64,000 nt of DNA from Pachyseris speciosa (lineage: Eukaryota; Cnidaria; Anthozoa; Scleractinia; Pachyseridae): the NCBI GenBank assembly GCA_016490735.1, contig JAEMWC010000281.1:560001-624000 (forward strand). The letters run 5' to 3'. Below the pieces are notes generated by a model, which was given only the letters and a program-made list of their open reading frames with translations, searched no databases and was not told the DNA's origin. Each line of letters starts with the position of its first letter. Position 1 is the first letter of the stretch. This document shows positions 1-10,640 of this stretch, piece after piece. A program made the translations under genes and the position numbers.

Positions 1-1030
1 GTGATACATAAAAATAATAATATCAACGAATGGAAAATGACTGGAATTCCGAAGAACAAAATCAAGCAATTGCACGGTGTTTGTCTGGATGAACCGTGAG
101 CAGAACCCAAAAATAGAAACATCAACTCATTTATATATGGCAACGCAACGCACACTTTGTCAGCCGAAGTTTGTTTGAAATTATTTTTCTCGAAGCGTAG
201 CAACTTAAAACGAAAACGAAATAAACGAGCTATATTTTTCAGATGCTGACTAAGATTCAAAATCATTTCACCTTGAAAATCGTCGAAGGCTCACAGGAAA
301 TGCAGAGATATGATTATCATTGACGTTGCTGGATTGAAATGTACCACACCGCGATCCCTTGGCATTCGGATGCGTCAGAACGTAAAGTGCTAAGGAATGA
401 AAGCGAAAACTTTTACACAGCAACCATAAAGAGTCTATGAGCATAGGACGATTTCTATAACGGCTGTCTGGATCTTTCTCACATGTCGTCTCAACGCTTG
501 GGAATACGCTATTCTTATCAGATAAAACACCAAATTTTGGTTGCGATTTGTATCAGTCCTTACTCGCCTTTCGATACTTAACCAAAGGAAAGCTTTTTGA
601 ATATCAGTGAATATTCTTTTAAGTTCGAACGGATGAGAGTTTTTTCAAACCGATGACAGTTCAAAAGGCTGAAATATTTTTCGTGAGTAGATAACTCCAG
701 CCATTCGAACGGTAAGAATTTTCTTTGAAGGGATGACCCTATCGCTATATTAGTGCGAACGGCTGGATGTTGTTTCTGTGAACGGATATCCCTGATAGTT
801 CAGTCGAGCAAACACGAATGTCCGTCATCGTGTATGAACATATTGATTTTTTATTGCTTCAAAACGCGAACGAGTTATTAACATTTTCCAATGTTAGGCG
901 ACGAAAAAACGGTGTTCAGGTGTGGACAAAAAGTACCAAATGGTTTACAAGACGCCGATAAAGCGAGAGAGAACAAGAAAACGGTTTTACATCAGTAAGA
1001 GATAACTGCCTTACGCATATTGTTCAATAC
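1..1030. other. Gene-free stretch with degenerate spaced repeat
   Basis: No convincing coding region. Between about 620 and 830 the words GAACGGATGA, AACCGATGAC, GAACGGTAAG, GAAGGGATGA and GAACGGCTGG recur at intervals of some tens of bases, suggesting a very degenerate tandem repeat. Nothing else is recognised. Confidence 0.3.
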
Positions 1031-1038
1031 TTTATATA

Positions 1039-1389
1039 ATGACTTTCGGCTATCCCTTGTTACAGCATTATTGTTCGTCCAAAAATGTGATTTACTTAGC
1101 TACCTGCCGTAAATGTAACTTGCAATATGTTGGTTCGACATCGACTGAATTCAAAATTAGATTTCGCAACCACAAATCAAGTATGCTTAAGAATAGAAGA
1201 ACATGTGAATTGGCGGTCCACTTTAATAGCTTCCAACATGAATTTTCTGATATAAATTTTATTATCATCGAACAAAGTAATTCTTTTCAAACCACTGCAC
1301 ATTTAGACCAATTACTGCTTACCAGAGAAGCATATTGGATGACGCAATTATTCACGCTTAACCCACATGGCCTTAACAAGAGGCGTTAA
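1039..1389 (+). pseudogene. Penelope-like retroelement, GIY-YIG endonuclease fragment
   Basis: A 116-residue open frame matching the C-terminal GIY-YIG nuclease of Penelope-like elements (PLEs). The opening VIYLATCRKCNLQYVGSTS has the GIY..YVG pattern with the Cys pair typical of PLE endonucleases; it continues with RFRNHKSSML, and the tail REAYWMTQLF...NPHGLNKRR is the characteristic end of PLE proteins. In PLEs this domain nicks target DNA and follows the reverse transcriptase. No reverse transcriptase is visible upstream, so this is a 5'-truncated copy. The ATG is inside the domain and is not a natural start. A hammerhead-like motif lies 440 bp downstream on the same strand, as expected for PLE ends. 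Assignment rests on motifs only. Confidence 0.75.
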
Positions 1390-1530
1390 TTTCGCTCTAA
1401 AAATCGCATTAATTACAACAAATGACTTGACCATTTCACATGTTCTTGCTTGGTTAATGAATTGCTTCTTGTCCAGTTCCTTTTGTATTCGTTATTTTGT
1501 TCTTAATAGTTTCAGAGGTCATGTGATTGC

Positions 1531-1715
1531 TTTTGCGCTCAAGGGCTCCGTTGGGGGATTCTGTTATTTTTGTTTGAATTTTGCCATTCAGGGGCCCTCA
1601 GTAGGGAACTTATTACATTGTTTAAGGGCCCTGCCTTGGGAATTTGTTATGACACTAATCACGATTGTTCAGAGGCCCCTTGCGTGGAATTTGTTACGTT
1701 GAATCGGTTACATAA
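1531..1715 (+). repeat. Degenerate tandem repeat in the PLE 3' region
   Basis: Four imperfect units of about 40-50 bp share a core close to GGCCCT..GGGAATTTGTTA: AAGGGCTCCGTTGGGGGATT, AGGGGCCCTCAGTAGGGAAC, GGGCCCTGCCTTGGGAATTT, GAGGCCCCTTGCGTGGAATT. They lie between the GIY-YIG stop and the hammerhead-like motif. Open frames through here look like by-products of the repeat. Confidence 0.5.
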
Positions 1716-1828
1716 CTTCTGTCACTCACCTTTTCAGTATTTGTTAATCACCTGACTTATATAAGCTAGGACCTCAGACTAGCACAACCATTGTAAATAG
1801 TTTTTAGTTCTTAGTTTATAAACTTTTT

Positions 1829-1862
1829 AATCTGAAGAAGGCTGAACAGCCGAAACGTCGTT
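1829..1862 (+). ncRNA. Hammerhead-ribozyme-like motif of PLE 1
   Basis: Core CTGAAGA (1832-1838), a stem II hairpin GGCT-GAAC-AGCC (1840-1851), then GAAACGTC (1852-1859). This fits CUGANGA / stem II / GAAA / short palindromic stem III (ACGT) / C17. Stem I is only about 3 bp, so activity is doubtful. PLEs are known to carry minimal hammerheads with very short stem III near their ends, and this one sits downstream of a PLE nuclease on the same strand. Confidence 0.5.
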
Positions 1863-1899
1863 ACATTCGTCAGATCAGCTAGAAGTTCGCCCCACTGTC

Positions 1900-3660
1900 C
1901 TTATTTTTCATTTATCTTGCATTTAGGCCCGTTATGAGCCTACAGTCTCTGTCAAAGGGAAGACGAAGAATACATGTTATTTGTCTTGCAATTAGACATG
2001 AAATTGACGTGACCTCTGACATGATAATTTTGGTGCGTTAGTCGGCCAAATCTCTCTAGAATACACTCTTTCTGACGGCAAAGTTAGCTTTGGAATTAGT
2101 GGCATCGATTTAGCCGAAGTCTAGCAGCGTTTTCAACCGAGCGTTCGTGATTGCTACGAAGAATCACAGCTAATTATTGTCGAATTTTATTTGTGTAAAT
2201 TATCGCTCGATTTTGTGATCACTTCTGACACCGGAAACCAGTATTATGACACTTTCAGACTGTCAAATCACTAGCTCAAATCACTAGCTTAAGATCGAAG
2301 TTGCGAGGGCGGAAACTAGTCAAAAAAATGTTCAAACTTACGCTTTTTGCAGACAAATTCCCAGCCATGCCTTTGAGGTCCCGGATGTTTACTGTCCGTG
2401 TTAGCGAGGAGCTGTTGACGACCATCTAGCCACAGCATTTTTACTAAGTCTTTAGCATGCTCCAAATTCTACACCAGTTTATCTCCCTGAGCCTTGAAAT
2501 GATCACCGACACCTACTTTCTGAGGCTAAAGACTTGTTACCTCTCAAAGCAGAGCTCTCAATATCCCTGCATTTTTCCAGCAGTACCGCCCGGGTAAACA
2601 AAGTACTCGTTTAGCAAATAACTGCACAGCAGGATATTACACCAGGCAGACACTGCACCTCGCAAGACTTTCCCCCTCACTGGACTTAATGATGTCCTAA
2701 GGAATACTCTGCTCTAGGAGGCCAACAAAAAATCAAACTCTAACGACGCCATTGCGAGCTAACTGACCGCGCGAAGACTTCAAATGCACGTTTCTTTCTT
2801 TGAGAGAGAGTGGAAACTAACTGACAAATAAAACTGGAGGGGAGGGGGGGAAAGCGGAGATAAGACCTTAATGCAAAGTTGAAGTCAGGGACAGTTTCTT
2901 TCTCTTCTTCTAATTATTAATGCTAGTCGAACACCAAGCAAACCAAAGCCAACTGCCGGTGAAGCTTAACAAAACACTGAAACTTCGATTTGTTTGACAA
3001 TTACAAAGAAAGCGAAGAATTTGGTATAAATCTGCGTCTTAGATCCGTTGACCACTTTCTCGACGGTAACCGATATAACCAACACTAAGAAGAAAAGCTA
3101 CGTTCAAACAACGCCACGCAATCAAAAGAGCTGCGTTGTTGATTTCACTTCCGGTATTGCACCATCACTAGTACTTAGTCCACCACTCGGTCAATACTTG
3201 TTTATCATAAAAACTGGGTCAAAAGTAACGCTCAAATAAATTCGTTTCCTATAAGAGGTACACTGGAGTAATTCAATTCTGACCAAACATTTCTTCTAGA
3301 GAGGCTTTCGCGATTTCTTACTCTGACCCCTGTATTTTACGGCCACCGAAATCTACTAGTTGAGTATAAGAACATTTACGGTCTTCCGAATAGTTTGACA
3401 CACCTTAATTAAAATATCATAGTTTAGATCGGATAAATTCTTCGATTTTCATGAATTTGTCAAAATAAATATCGGACTCCCACTCATCGGTGCTCTGAAA
3501 AACTACTTAAAACAAACGCTCTCAAATAAATTCCTTTGTTATGGGATGTACATTGGAGTAATTCAATTCTGACAAAACATTTCTTCAGGCTCTGAACCCT
3601 TGGACATTTCTATTGAAAAGGCTTTTAAAGAGACAATGCCTGGCCGACCTAAAGACGTTA
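1900..3660. other. Gene-free stretch
   Basis: No gene or clear element. AT-rich, stop-dense. A short repeated phrase (CAAATAAATTCSTTTSYTAT..GTACAYTGGAGTAATTC) occurs at about 3233-3282 and 3523-3570, a partial direct duplication some 290 bp apart. Confidence 0.4.
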
Positions 3661-3675
3661 TTTACTACAAAATTC

Positions 3676-3750
3676 TCTGGTAGCGCAGTCGGATAATGGG
3701 CCGAATATGAGGGTGGTGATCTGAAAGTCGCGAGTGTAAGCACTGGCGCG
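3676..3750 (+). repeat. tRNA-like head of a SINE-type repeat (degenerate)
   Basis: TAGCGCAGTCGG at 3682 fits the RNA polymerase III A-box consensus TRGCNNAGYNGG, and GTCGCGAGTGTAAGCACTGG about 45 bp later resembles a T-arm/B-box with two or three substitutions. The spacing suits a tRNA-derived promoter. The long antiparallel open frames over 3665-4312 overlap it and show no protein motifs, so I read the region as non-coding repeat. Confidence 0.35.
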
Positions 3751-4489
3751 GATGTTTGAAAATATGTAATTTCTGACGATTGAGCGTGCGAATTAGACAG
3801 AAATTGATATTTCTACGGCACGGGAACAGAGGGGCCTGGGTACGATTTATGTGAGGCATATATCTACTCCGTGTACATTCCGTCCACATACTCCGGAGGG
3901 TTTGTGGCACTGCATTGGTCGGGGGGATATGTTCCCAGTTTTTTCCCCGCAGGGGTTTTTGGTTTTTCGTATCCGGCAGTGTCGTAAGTCGTGTATGCCG
4001 GCCACTGGTGCGAGGCCGAAAGAAGCCAAAATAAACCTGATGGATTGTATCTGTCTGATGTGTAGTGAAGTTGAAATTTTTTGCGTTCGCAGAACGCAGT
4101 TCTAATCCAGACTGAATCGAGATTTTGGACAACGGGTGGGTCTTGACATGAGCTGCCCCTGCAATCTGCAAGCAATCTGCGGGGGCGAACAAGAATGACA
4201 TAAGGCTTTCAAAATGGTGGCCGTCGGCGAGGAAGACGAAAGTGATGTCTAAATGTCTTAAATGAGCTGCTGCAGCCTGGAAATGGCGAAAGTAAAAATG
4301 GCGGCGATACAACTACAATGAGAGGGCAATTCATCAAGTAAAAGCGGAATTGAATCGACGAAATGTTTCGAAAACAAGACCTGTTTGATCGAGTTGTTGA
4401 ACACGATGAAATTGGGGTTCTGCCAGAGACCTCTGCTAGCAGGGAAGGTTCTTTGTGACGAGGATTGGTGATTGAAGTGGATGATCTGC

Positions 4490-4740
4490 CACCTTACCTC
4501 TCAAGAAACCACCTCGGCTGAAATTTGTTATATCAGGATAAACAAATGTCTGAGAAATATTTTGTACACCTTTTTACTCCACGGATCGGTCATTTCGATT
4601 TCGTCACTGAAACAAACAAATATGCCACGCGAAGGAACACACCATGTTGGGTCGGAACAAGTCCTGAGGAGCTGAAGGAATTTCTGGGGATTACTATCTG
4701 GATAAAGCTCAAACAATTGCCGATTTCTACAATAATAGTT
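4490..4740 (+). pseudogene. piggyBac-like transposase fragment
   Basis: The frame from about 4525 reads YFVHLFTPRIGHFDFVTETN followed by KYATRR and then TSPEELKEFLGITIWIKL. This resembles the N-terminal part of piggyBac-type (DDE_Tnp_1_7) transposases, where a 'FF..L.. IV..TN.YA' helix precedes 'EI.AFLGI.I.MGI'. The match stops near 4740 and upstream sequence has stops, so only about 70 residues survive and the DDD catalytic part is absent. No flanking TTAA or inverted repeat could be tied to it. Confidence 0.5.
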
Positions 4741-5053
4741 TGTTTGTTAAGTTGCTGCTACAACTATTTTCAGAAACTATGTTTTAATATTGTGTTAGTC
4801 AAAGTTGATATTTTTATTTGAGGCTTTCCAAGATGCTGTCAATGTGCTTTTAGCGTTCATTGATCATCATGGACCACATGGCCCTCCATATGGTGGTTTT
4901 AGGGTTAACATACCAAACCTACCAATACTCGAACGCACTTTCTAATCTACGATTACTACTAGTTTATTTACTTATGTCATCTACTTTTCCCTCTGGCTGA
5001 GCGGTGCACGGGCCTCTCGGCGGACACCACGACGAAGAAAACGACTTCTACAA

Positions 5054-5153
5054 GAATCGGCTCGTCGCCATAGCGACAGCCGCTTAAAGAAAACAAAAAT
5101 AAAAAAATGAGTATTACTAGAAGCGGCTTGTCGCCATAGCGACGGCCGCTTAA
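5054..5153. repeat. Duplicated palindromic 34-bp unit
   Basis: Two near-identical units, 5054-5087 and 5120-5153, each containing GTCGCCATAGCGAC inside GGCTYG...CAGCCGCTTAA. Each unit folds on itself (GTCGC/GCGAC). Probably remains of a foldback element end. Confidence 0.5.
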
Positions 5154-5639
5154 TAAATAGGAAATAATCATTTTTTCATTTACTTACCCGGCGCCTCACA
5201 TCCATACAGCTCTAATCTGAGACATGGAACAACAGTAACTGTTGGATGAATCACAACTGAAATTGGTTCTTTTGGGTAAATGCGTATTGATCGCGTCGTG
5301 ATCGGTGGCTGGAAGGAGTTTTTTCGTCTGGCGCGACTATTTCTGTTGCCCTCAAGTTCCTGTCAAGATAGCGACTAGGTGACTTTGCTATTGAAGTTTC
5401 AATTTTAAAATATGACTGATCCTTCCTGACGGCTATTATTAACCTAAGAGTAAGGAAAAGCGTAATTGAAATTGTTTTGCGAAAGCCTGTTCTAATCAGT
5501 TCAAATCAAGTTACAAGCGAAGTTCACACTAATCCTGGGACCAGTTGCTAATCCAAGGATATGGATGTCTTTGATGTCAGTTTAATTACCATCCAGTCGA
5601 TGAAAATTGGTTTTGACCTAACCGGGCTGGACTAACTTT

Positions 5640-5722
5640 ATATATGAATATGTTTTTTTAACTTTCTGTGCATGAATGAATTTTACCGTGTTTAAATAAA
5701 GATTACCTTACCTTATCTAATC
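5640..5722 (+). repeat. Possible LINE/SINE 3' tail
   Basis: TTTAAATAAAGATTACCTTACCTTA has the look of a non-LTR retroelement tail: AATAAA followed by a short ACCTT microsatellite. No reverse transcriptase is seen upstream. Confidence 0.3.
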
Positions 5723-5810
5723 TTTCTTGACTAAAACTTAAAGTAGGCCTTCAAAAACATTTTTAACTAATCGTAGATTACCGTTAATCCGCTTCGAGAA
5801 ACTAGGCGCA

Positions 5811-6250
5811 GCTGAAGCCTGGGTAATTCGTCACTGCAAGGTTGCATCATTGCCTCGCACTTAATACAAGCGGCGGGGTGTCATGAGCAAGCTGGGGAAT
5901 ATTTTGATGAGAGAATTACAACACTCTTAAGGGTTCAGTATTACAAAGTAACGCTCTTTAAAACTGAGCAGCTGAAACGTAAGCACTTCAAGCGTTAAAC
6001 GATATTTCCAAGCATCTCTTTACATTTGATAGTTTTTTTTTTTACGTAAGAGCTAGAATGCTTGGCTACATTTCATTAATCAATTAAGACGATCTTTCTT
6101 CTTATATGTTCAGTTGTCACTCGTTTCATTTTATACCAGGTGCTATTCAGGAGGTTCGCATCAGTTGTTTTGGCCTTGGCACAGCTGGACTCTGGGTAAT
6201 TCATTAATATAAGCTAGGCGGCATCAATTGCCTCGCACCGGGGTGGGCTA
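5811..6250. repeat. Imperfect direct duplication
   Basis: A phrase running GGGTAATTCRT...GCATCA.TTGCCTCGCAC..GGGGTG appears at 5820-5880 and again at 6191-6247. Likely two copies of one dispersed repeat. Confidence 0.35.
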
Positions 6251-6279
6251 CTCCCTATAATGGCCTATACGGGGAGGCT

Positions 6280-6560
6280 CCGCCCGAAAGGGGTACTTTT
6301 TTCACGTTTCAGGTATATGAAAGGGTAGGGATTTCACAAGTCGAAGTATATGAAAGCGTAGGGAAAACTGTCATTTAGGTATTTAAAAGGGCTTTTCATT
6401 AAAATATTTAGAACACACATACTTCGTACAGTTTTAATTTATTGAACTCTACATGAAAATGACAAGAAGACTTCTTGTGAAAGGGGTACCATTTGTCAAT
6501 GGAAGGTACGTATACGAAAGGGGTACCTTTTCTGTCAAAAATGTTGGATCGAGGTCTAAA
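6280..6560 (+). repeat. Degenerate GAAAGGGGTACC tandem repeat
   Basis: The word TATRWGAAAGGGTAG / ACGAAAGGGGTACCTTTT recurs at about 6287, 6315, 6350, 6385, 6480 and 6517 with spacings of roughly 30-100 bp. I recall this as a dispersed coral repeat, but cannot confirm it. The two open frames at 6453-6675 run through it and are not credible genes. Confidence 0.4.
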
Positions 6561-7115
6561 ACAGGATTGCAAAATTGTCTTGATATGTTATTCAGTTTCA
6601 GTTTATTTTTTGCCACCTATTGTTATTTTAAATTACAAGATAAATATGTATTCAACTACAAGAATTATTAAATAATCAATAAGAGAAAAGCATTAGGCGA
6701 GGGTGCCCATATAGAAACCATTAGGGCTTATTCGGGCTACAGGCACCTCAAGAAAATACAACTTTGAGATGATAATTTAGGCGTGCCTTAATTAATTTGT
6801 AAGCACATTTAGGTTAAAAAGCAAGAATACAAACAAACAAACAAAATGAACAAAATAAGGGGAAATCAGTTCAGGAGGAAAGTTTTTAAGTTAGACTTAA
6901 ATTGAGAAAAACTGTCAGCATTCTGAATTTCTGTATTGAAAGAATTAAACAATTTAGGTCCTAAAATTTCTGTACGAAGTAGACAATAGAGGGTTGAATT
7001 TAAAAGTATCAAGCCTCTCGGGATCAAAATTTATAAAGCCATTATTCAGTTAGTCGAAAGTTTTCATCATCTAAGTGACTAAAAGGTAATGAAGCTTATG
7101 TATTACTCATCTGAC

Positions 7116-7768
7116 TCAAGTCGTCGGCTTATCTTGAATGACCAAGCGATCCAGAACAAAGTAAGCGACCTTTCCAGCCTCTTTGGCAACTTTCAACTTT
7201 GGTATCAAGGGCTCCCGCTTTTTAAGAGTAGCTAGCGCTAATTCTTCGCTGATATGAATGCCACTTGGTTTCTCTTTGCGAACTTTGCGTAGCACTTGTT
7301 CTCTCTGCTTCCAATCGCGCAATCTACATACGATAGTACGTGGCTGACTTGACTCTTTTCCTTGTTCGACTCTGTGAGCCCTCTCAATGTCGATGTCGAT
7401 ACCGGGCTTGGCTTTAACTGCATCTTTCGCTTTCTCCTCCGCCTCTTCCCAAGTTTCACGTGAAGACTCCGGGATTCCGTTAATCTGATGTTAGTACGGC
7501 GACTTTGGTTTTCCATATATTCCAGCGAAAGCGACTGGGACGATAAGTCCGTGTTCAGCCGCTCGATTTCTTTATCGGTCTTGATTAACTCCGCTCGAAC
7601 TGGCTTTAGTTCCTCCGTGTTCTTTTGTGTGAATTCCAAGCTAGTCTTTATCGACTGTACAGGCTTCACAACCTCATCTACTCTCGTAGAAAGCGGCTAC
7701 ACTACAGACTCAAAAAGAGTCTTCAACATAAACTCTTGAACCTTTAACAATTCACGAACTTGAGCCAT
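7116..7768 (-). pseudogene. L1/Tx1-like LINE ORF1, broken (minus strand)
   Basis: Read leftwards from an ATG at 7768 (MAQVRELLKVQEFMLKTLF...), the frame meets an in-frame stop after about 23 codons, then continues with a coiled-coil-like stretch (ELIKTDKEIERLNTDLSS) and RRTNIRL. A frame change follows; the next readable piece is RDWKQREQVLRKVRKEKPSG, then ISEELALATLKKREPLIPKL. Coiled coil + RRxNIRL + an RRM-like region + a basic C-terminal domain is the usual order of L1-type ORF1 RNA-binding proteins. At least one nonsense and one frameshift change. The element starts about 25 bp from a second LINE of opposite orientation. Confidence 0.6.
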
Positions 7769-7874
7769 AGTGACAAACTCATCTTCGTCTTCGGCGAGAG
7801 ACTGGGGAGAGCATGGCGGAGTGAAGACGTTAATTTCAAAGCTCCGTCCACCGTAAATCTATTTATGGCTTTCT

Positions 7875-8783
7875 ATGGAGTCGTCATCCTTATTTGTTAC
7901 ACCAAAGAGAAATTTTAGTCGCAACACGTCAAGCAACAGTTCACAAGATACATCGCCAGTCGATAAACAGATGAAAGAATCGATTTGTCCCGACGAGAAG
8001 ACTACAGAAGAAGACGAAGTAATGGCCGCTCAGTTGACACTGTCAGAAAGCGTCACAAACAAATTGGGCCTTATCCTAGCAAGACTGAACAGTCTGGACT
8101 CGAGAATGGAGAATGGAATTAGTTCGGTGAAAAGTTTACAAAGTAAGACTTCTGCCATTGAAATTGAGATTGGTTTGATGAAGGACAAACAGATGAGTTT
8201 AGATGACAAGTTCGCGCACATGGAGAACAATTCTAAGTTTGTTGATGAACACATCAAGGAACTTCAAAGCAGCTTGGAAAAAAGGAAAGATGAGGTTGAT
8301 GAATGTCAAAAGAAAATTCTTTTCTTGGAGGCATATAGCCGTAGAGAAAATCTGAAATTTGAAGGAATTGCAGAAGGTTCCCAACTCGGTTCGAGATCTT
8401 ATCCAAGCGAGGACACAGAGGAGGTCCTCGTAGGCTTCCTTGAAAACGTTCTGGGGATTGAAGACGCCAAAAACATCGAGTTTCAGCGAGTGCACCCATT
8501 AGGCAAGTCACAGAATGCCATTGGAGTTGCAGGCCGAACGATTATGGCACGCTTCCTTCGTTTCTCGGACAGGGAACGAGTTTTTAAACAAGGTCGCAAA
8601 CTTAAAGGCACCAATTACAGGATTTTCGAAGACTTTCCGAAGGAAATACAACAAAAAAGAAAAGCCCAGATGAAACGACTAAAAGAGGCAAGGAAACAAA
8701 GCAGACGCGCTAATTTTAGTAGATCAGAGCCAGATAATACATTGACCGAAAACATGTTACATTGTAAATTTGTTGTGTTTTAA
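7875..8783 (+). CDS. L1/Tx1-like LINE ORF1 protein
   Basis: An intact 302-codon frame. Residues about 1-55 are Ser/Thr-rich; 55-150 form a long heptad-like coiled coil (KLGLILARLNSLDSRMENGI onward); then SRRENLKFEGIAEG, which matches the start of the L1 ORF1 RRM (Transposase_22 type); then RTIMARFLRFSDRERVFKQG and a basic C-terminal domain (NYRIFEDFPKEIQQKRKAQM). This order is that of ORF1p, a trimeric RNA chaperone coating LINE RNA. It differs from the minus-strand ORF1 next door, so the two belong to different families. It lies 600 bp upstream of the endonuclease frame in the usual ORF1-ORF2 order. Confidence 0.75.
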   Translation: MESSSLFVTPKRNFSRNTSSNSSQDTSPVDKQMKESICPDEKTTEEDEVMAAQLTLSESVTNKLGLILARLNSLDSRMENGISSVKSLQSKTSAIEIEIGLMKDKQMSLDDKFAHMENNSKFVDEHIKELQSSLEKRKDEVDECQKKILFLEAYSRRENLKFEGIAEGSQLGSRSYPSEDTEEVLVGFLENVLGIEDAKNIEFQRVHPLGKSQNAIGVAGRTIMARFLRFSDRERVFKQGRKLKGTNYRIFEDFPKEIQQKRKAQMKRLKEARKQSRRANFSRSEPDNTLTENMLHCKFVVF

Positions 8784-9383
8784 GCCTTTTCTCCTTTGTT
8801 GGTTACTTAATATTCTCAACGTTTTTTATGGTAATTTTGATGTTGGTCTTTCAGCATGTTACAAATGCTCTTTCCTTTATTTATATCAACAATAGAGCAA
8901 ATAGCTTCCTATGTTTATTATGATTTTTCAATACGTGACAAAAGTTTTTTTTCTTTTTACGGTAACAAATTACAATAGAACAAATTACCTCCTTTTTATA
9001 ATGCTGCGCTCCATAGTTACCAATTCCATAGTTTACCAATTTTATTAATATTGCGGTGGAGGAGTGAAGGGATAAGCGGCGGTTTGAGGCTGTTACACTT
9101 GTATCAGGAATTTGAGGTAAGTTCTTTGTTGCGTGCGTTCTTTCTGTTACAGTTTTGTAATGTGTCTGTCTTAAGTGGTAAAATTCGTTATCGTTTTCTT
9201 TATGCACTGAGGATATATGTCACGCCGTTACCCTGTAATATGTTTATTGTATTTGTACGTGTAGCTTGTGTAAAATGCGTAATTGAACACAGAAGCCCAG
9301 ACAACAATGCACATTTCTGCTTTTTATCCTTTGAAGATTCTTCTACAATTCCACTGGCATACGATATTTTAACGTCGGACTAA

Positions 9384-10640
9384 ATGGGTGTCGATACATG
9401 TAAGCTAGTCTCATTAAATGTACGGGGTATTAGCAGTTTTCTGAAAAGAAGAGTGATTTTAACGTGGTGTCGAAAGCAAAAGGCAGACTTCATTTTTTTG
9501 CAAGGAACTCACTCGAAAAAAGACACAGAGATTCAATGGAAAAATGAATGGGGAGGCGAGATCATCATGTCGCATGGAAGCCTAAATTCATGTGGAGTGA
9601 CAATTCTGCTTAAAAAAGGTGTTGACTGTGCCATTCACTCCAAAATTTTGGACCCTCAGGGACGCTATATAATTCTAAAAGCGGAAATTAGAGACAAAAT
9701 GTATGTATTGATAAATATTTATGCACCAAACAAAGACACAAGTAAAGTTAATTTTTTTCACACGTTGCTGACGACATTGCATAAAAGAAAGCCTAGATGA
9801 AGAAGGAGGAGATTTCAACTGCCCTCTAAATCCGCTTCTTGATAAGAAAGGGGGTATATTAATACCGAGGAATTCCGTTCTGGCGACTGTTGAAAGTCTA
9901 CAAGACGAATTTCACCTTGTTGACATTTGGAGGATTAAAAATCCAACAAAAAAAAAGCTTTACGTGGAGCCAAAATTTCCCAATGATCTTTTGTCGTTTG
10001 GTCGACTACTGGCTGATTTCTAACAGTTTACATGATTCACTAACAAAAACAGGTATAATCCCGGCTATAAAAACAGACCACTCGGCAATCTCTATAGAGT
10101 TCTGTAACAGTGACAATGATATCAAAGGTCCCGGCTATTGGAAAAGAACTGTTCCCTTTTGGAAGATGATGATTATATTAACGATATTACAGTAAAGATT
10201 CAAGTGTGGCTAGCGGAGGGTAGTTATGAGTTGTCGGATAATCGAAATATCTGGCCGGGACTGGATAAAATATAATATTAGAGTTAACGCAATTCAACAT
10301 TCGAAACGTAAAGCGAGGGAAAGGAATCATAAAGGAAACAATCTCCAAAACGATTACGCCAAAGCAAAGCAGAATTTTGACTTAGTAGACCCTAATAACG
10401 CGAATGTTAATGCTTTTAATTCAGCCAAAGAAAATCTTGAACTATTTTACGACCAAAAAGTCCAAGGAATTGTGATTCGTGCACGGGCTCGCTGGCATGA
10501 ACATGGCGAGAGAAGCAGCAAATATTTCCTTAACTTAGAAAAAAGGAACCATGTTAAAAAGCAAATGCGGAAAGCTACTTCGAAGTCCTATTTTTCCCTT
10601 GGCTTCTTCATCTGGTCTCTATGGAAAGCACCTTAGTCAC
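9384..10640 (+). pseudogene. LINE ORF2: AP endonuclease and start of RT, frameshifted and 3'-truncated
   Basis: The first 139 codons are clear exonuclease-endonuclease-phosphatase fold: KLVSLNVRGISS (catalytic Asn), KADFIFLQGTHS (Glu replaced by Gln at the usual LQET position), INIYAPN. After about 9790 the frame shifts; GDFNCPLNPLLDKKGG (the DFN motif) and later IKTDHSAISIEF (the catalytic Asp-His) appear in other frames, with breaks near runs of A. At 10,226-10,590 a further piece (ARARWHEHGERSSKYFLNLE) is the linker that precedes the reverse transcriptase in L1/Tx1 ORF2. No RT palm motif follows; coding similarity ends near 10,590. The Gln in place of Glu suggests a dead nuclease even without frameshifts. 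Confidence 0.75.

Noticed and set aside
3665..4312. 215-codon minus-strand frame and three overlapping frames
   Set aside because: Overlapping open frames on both strands, no domain, and a tRNA-like SINE head at its end; no splice or start evidence.
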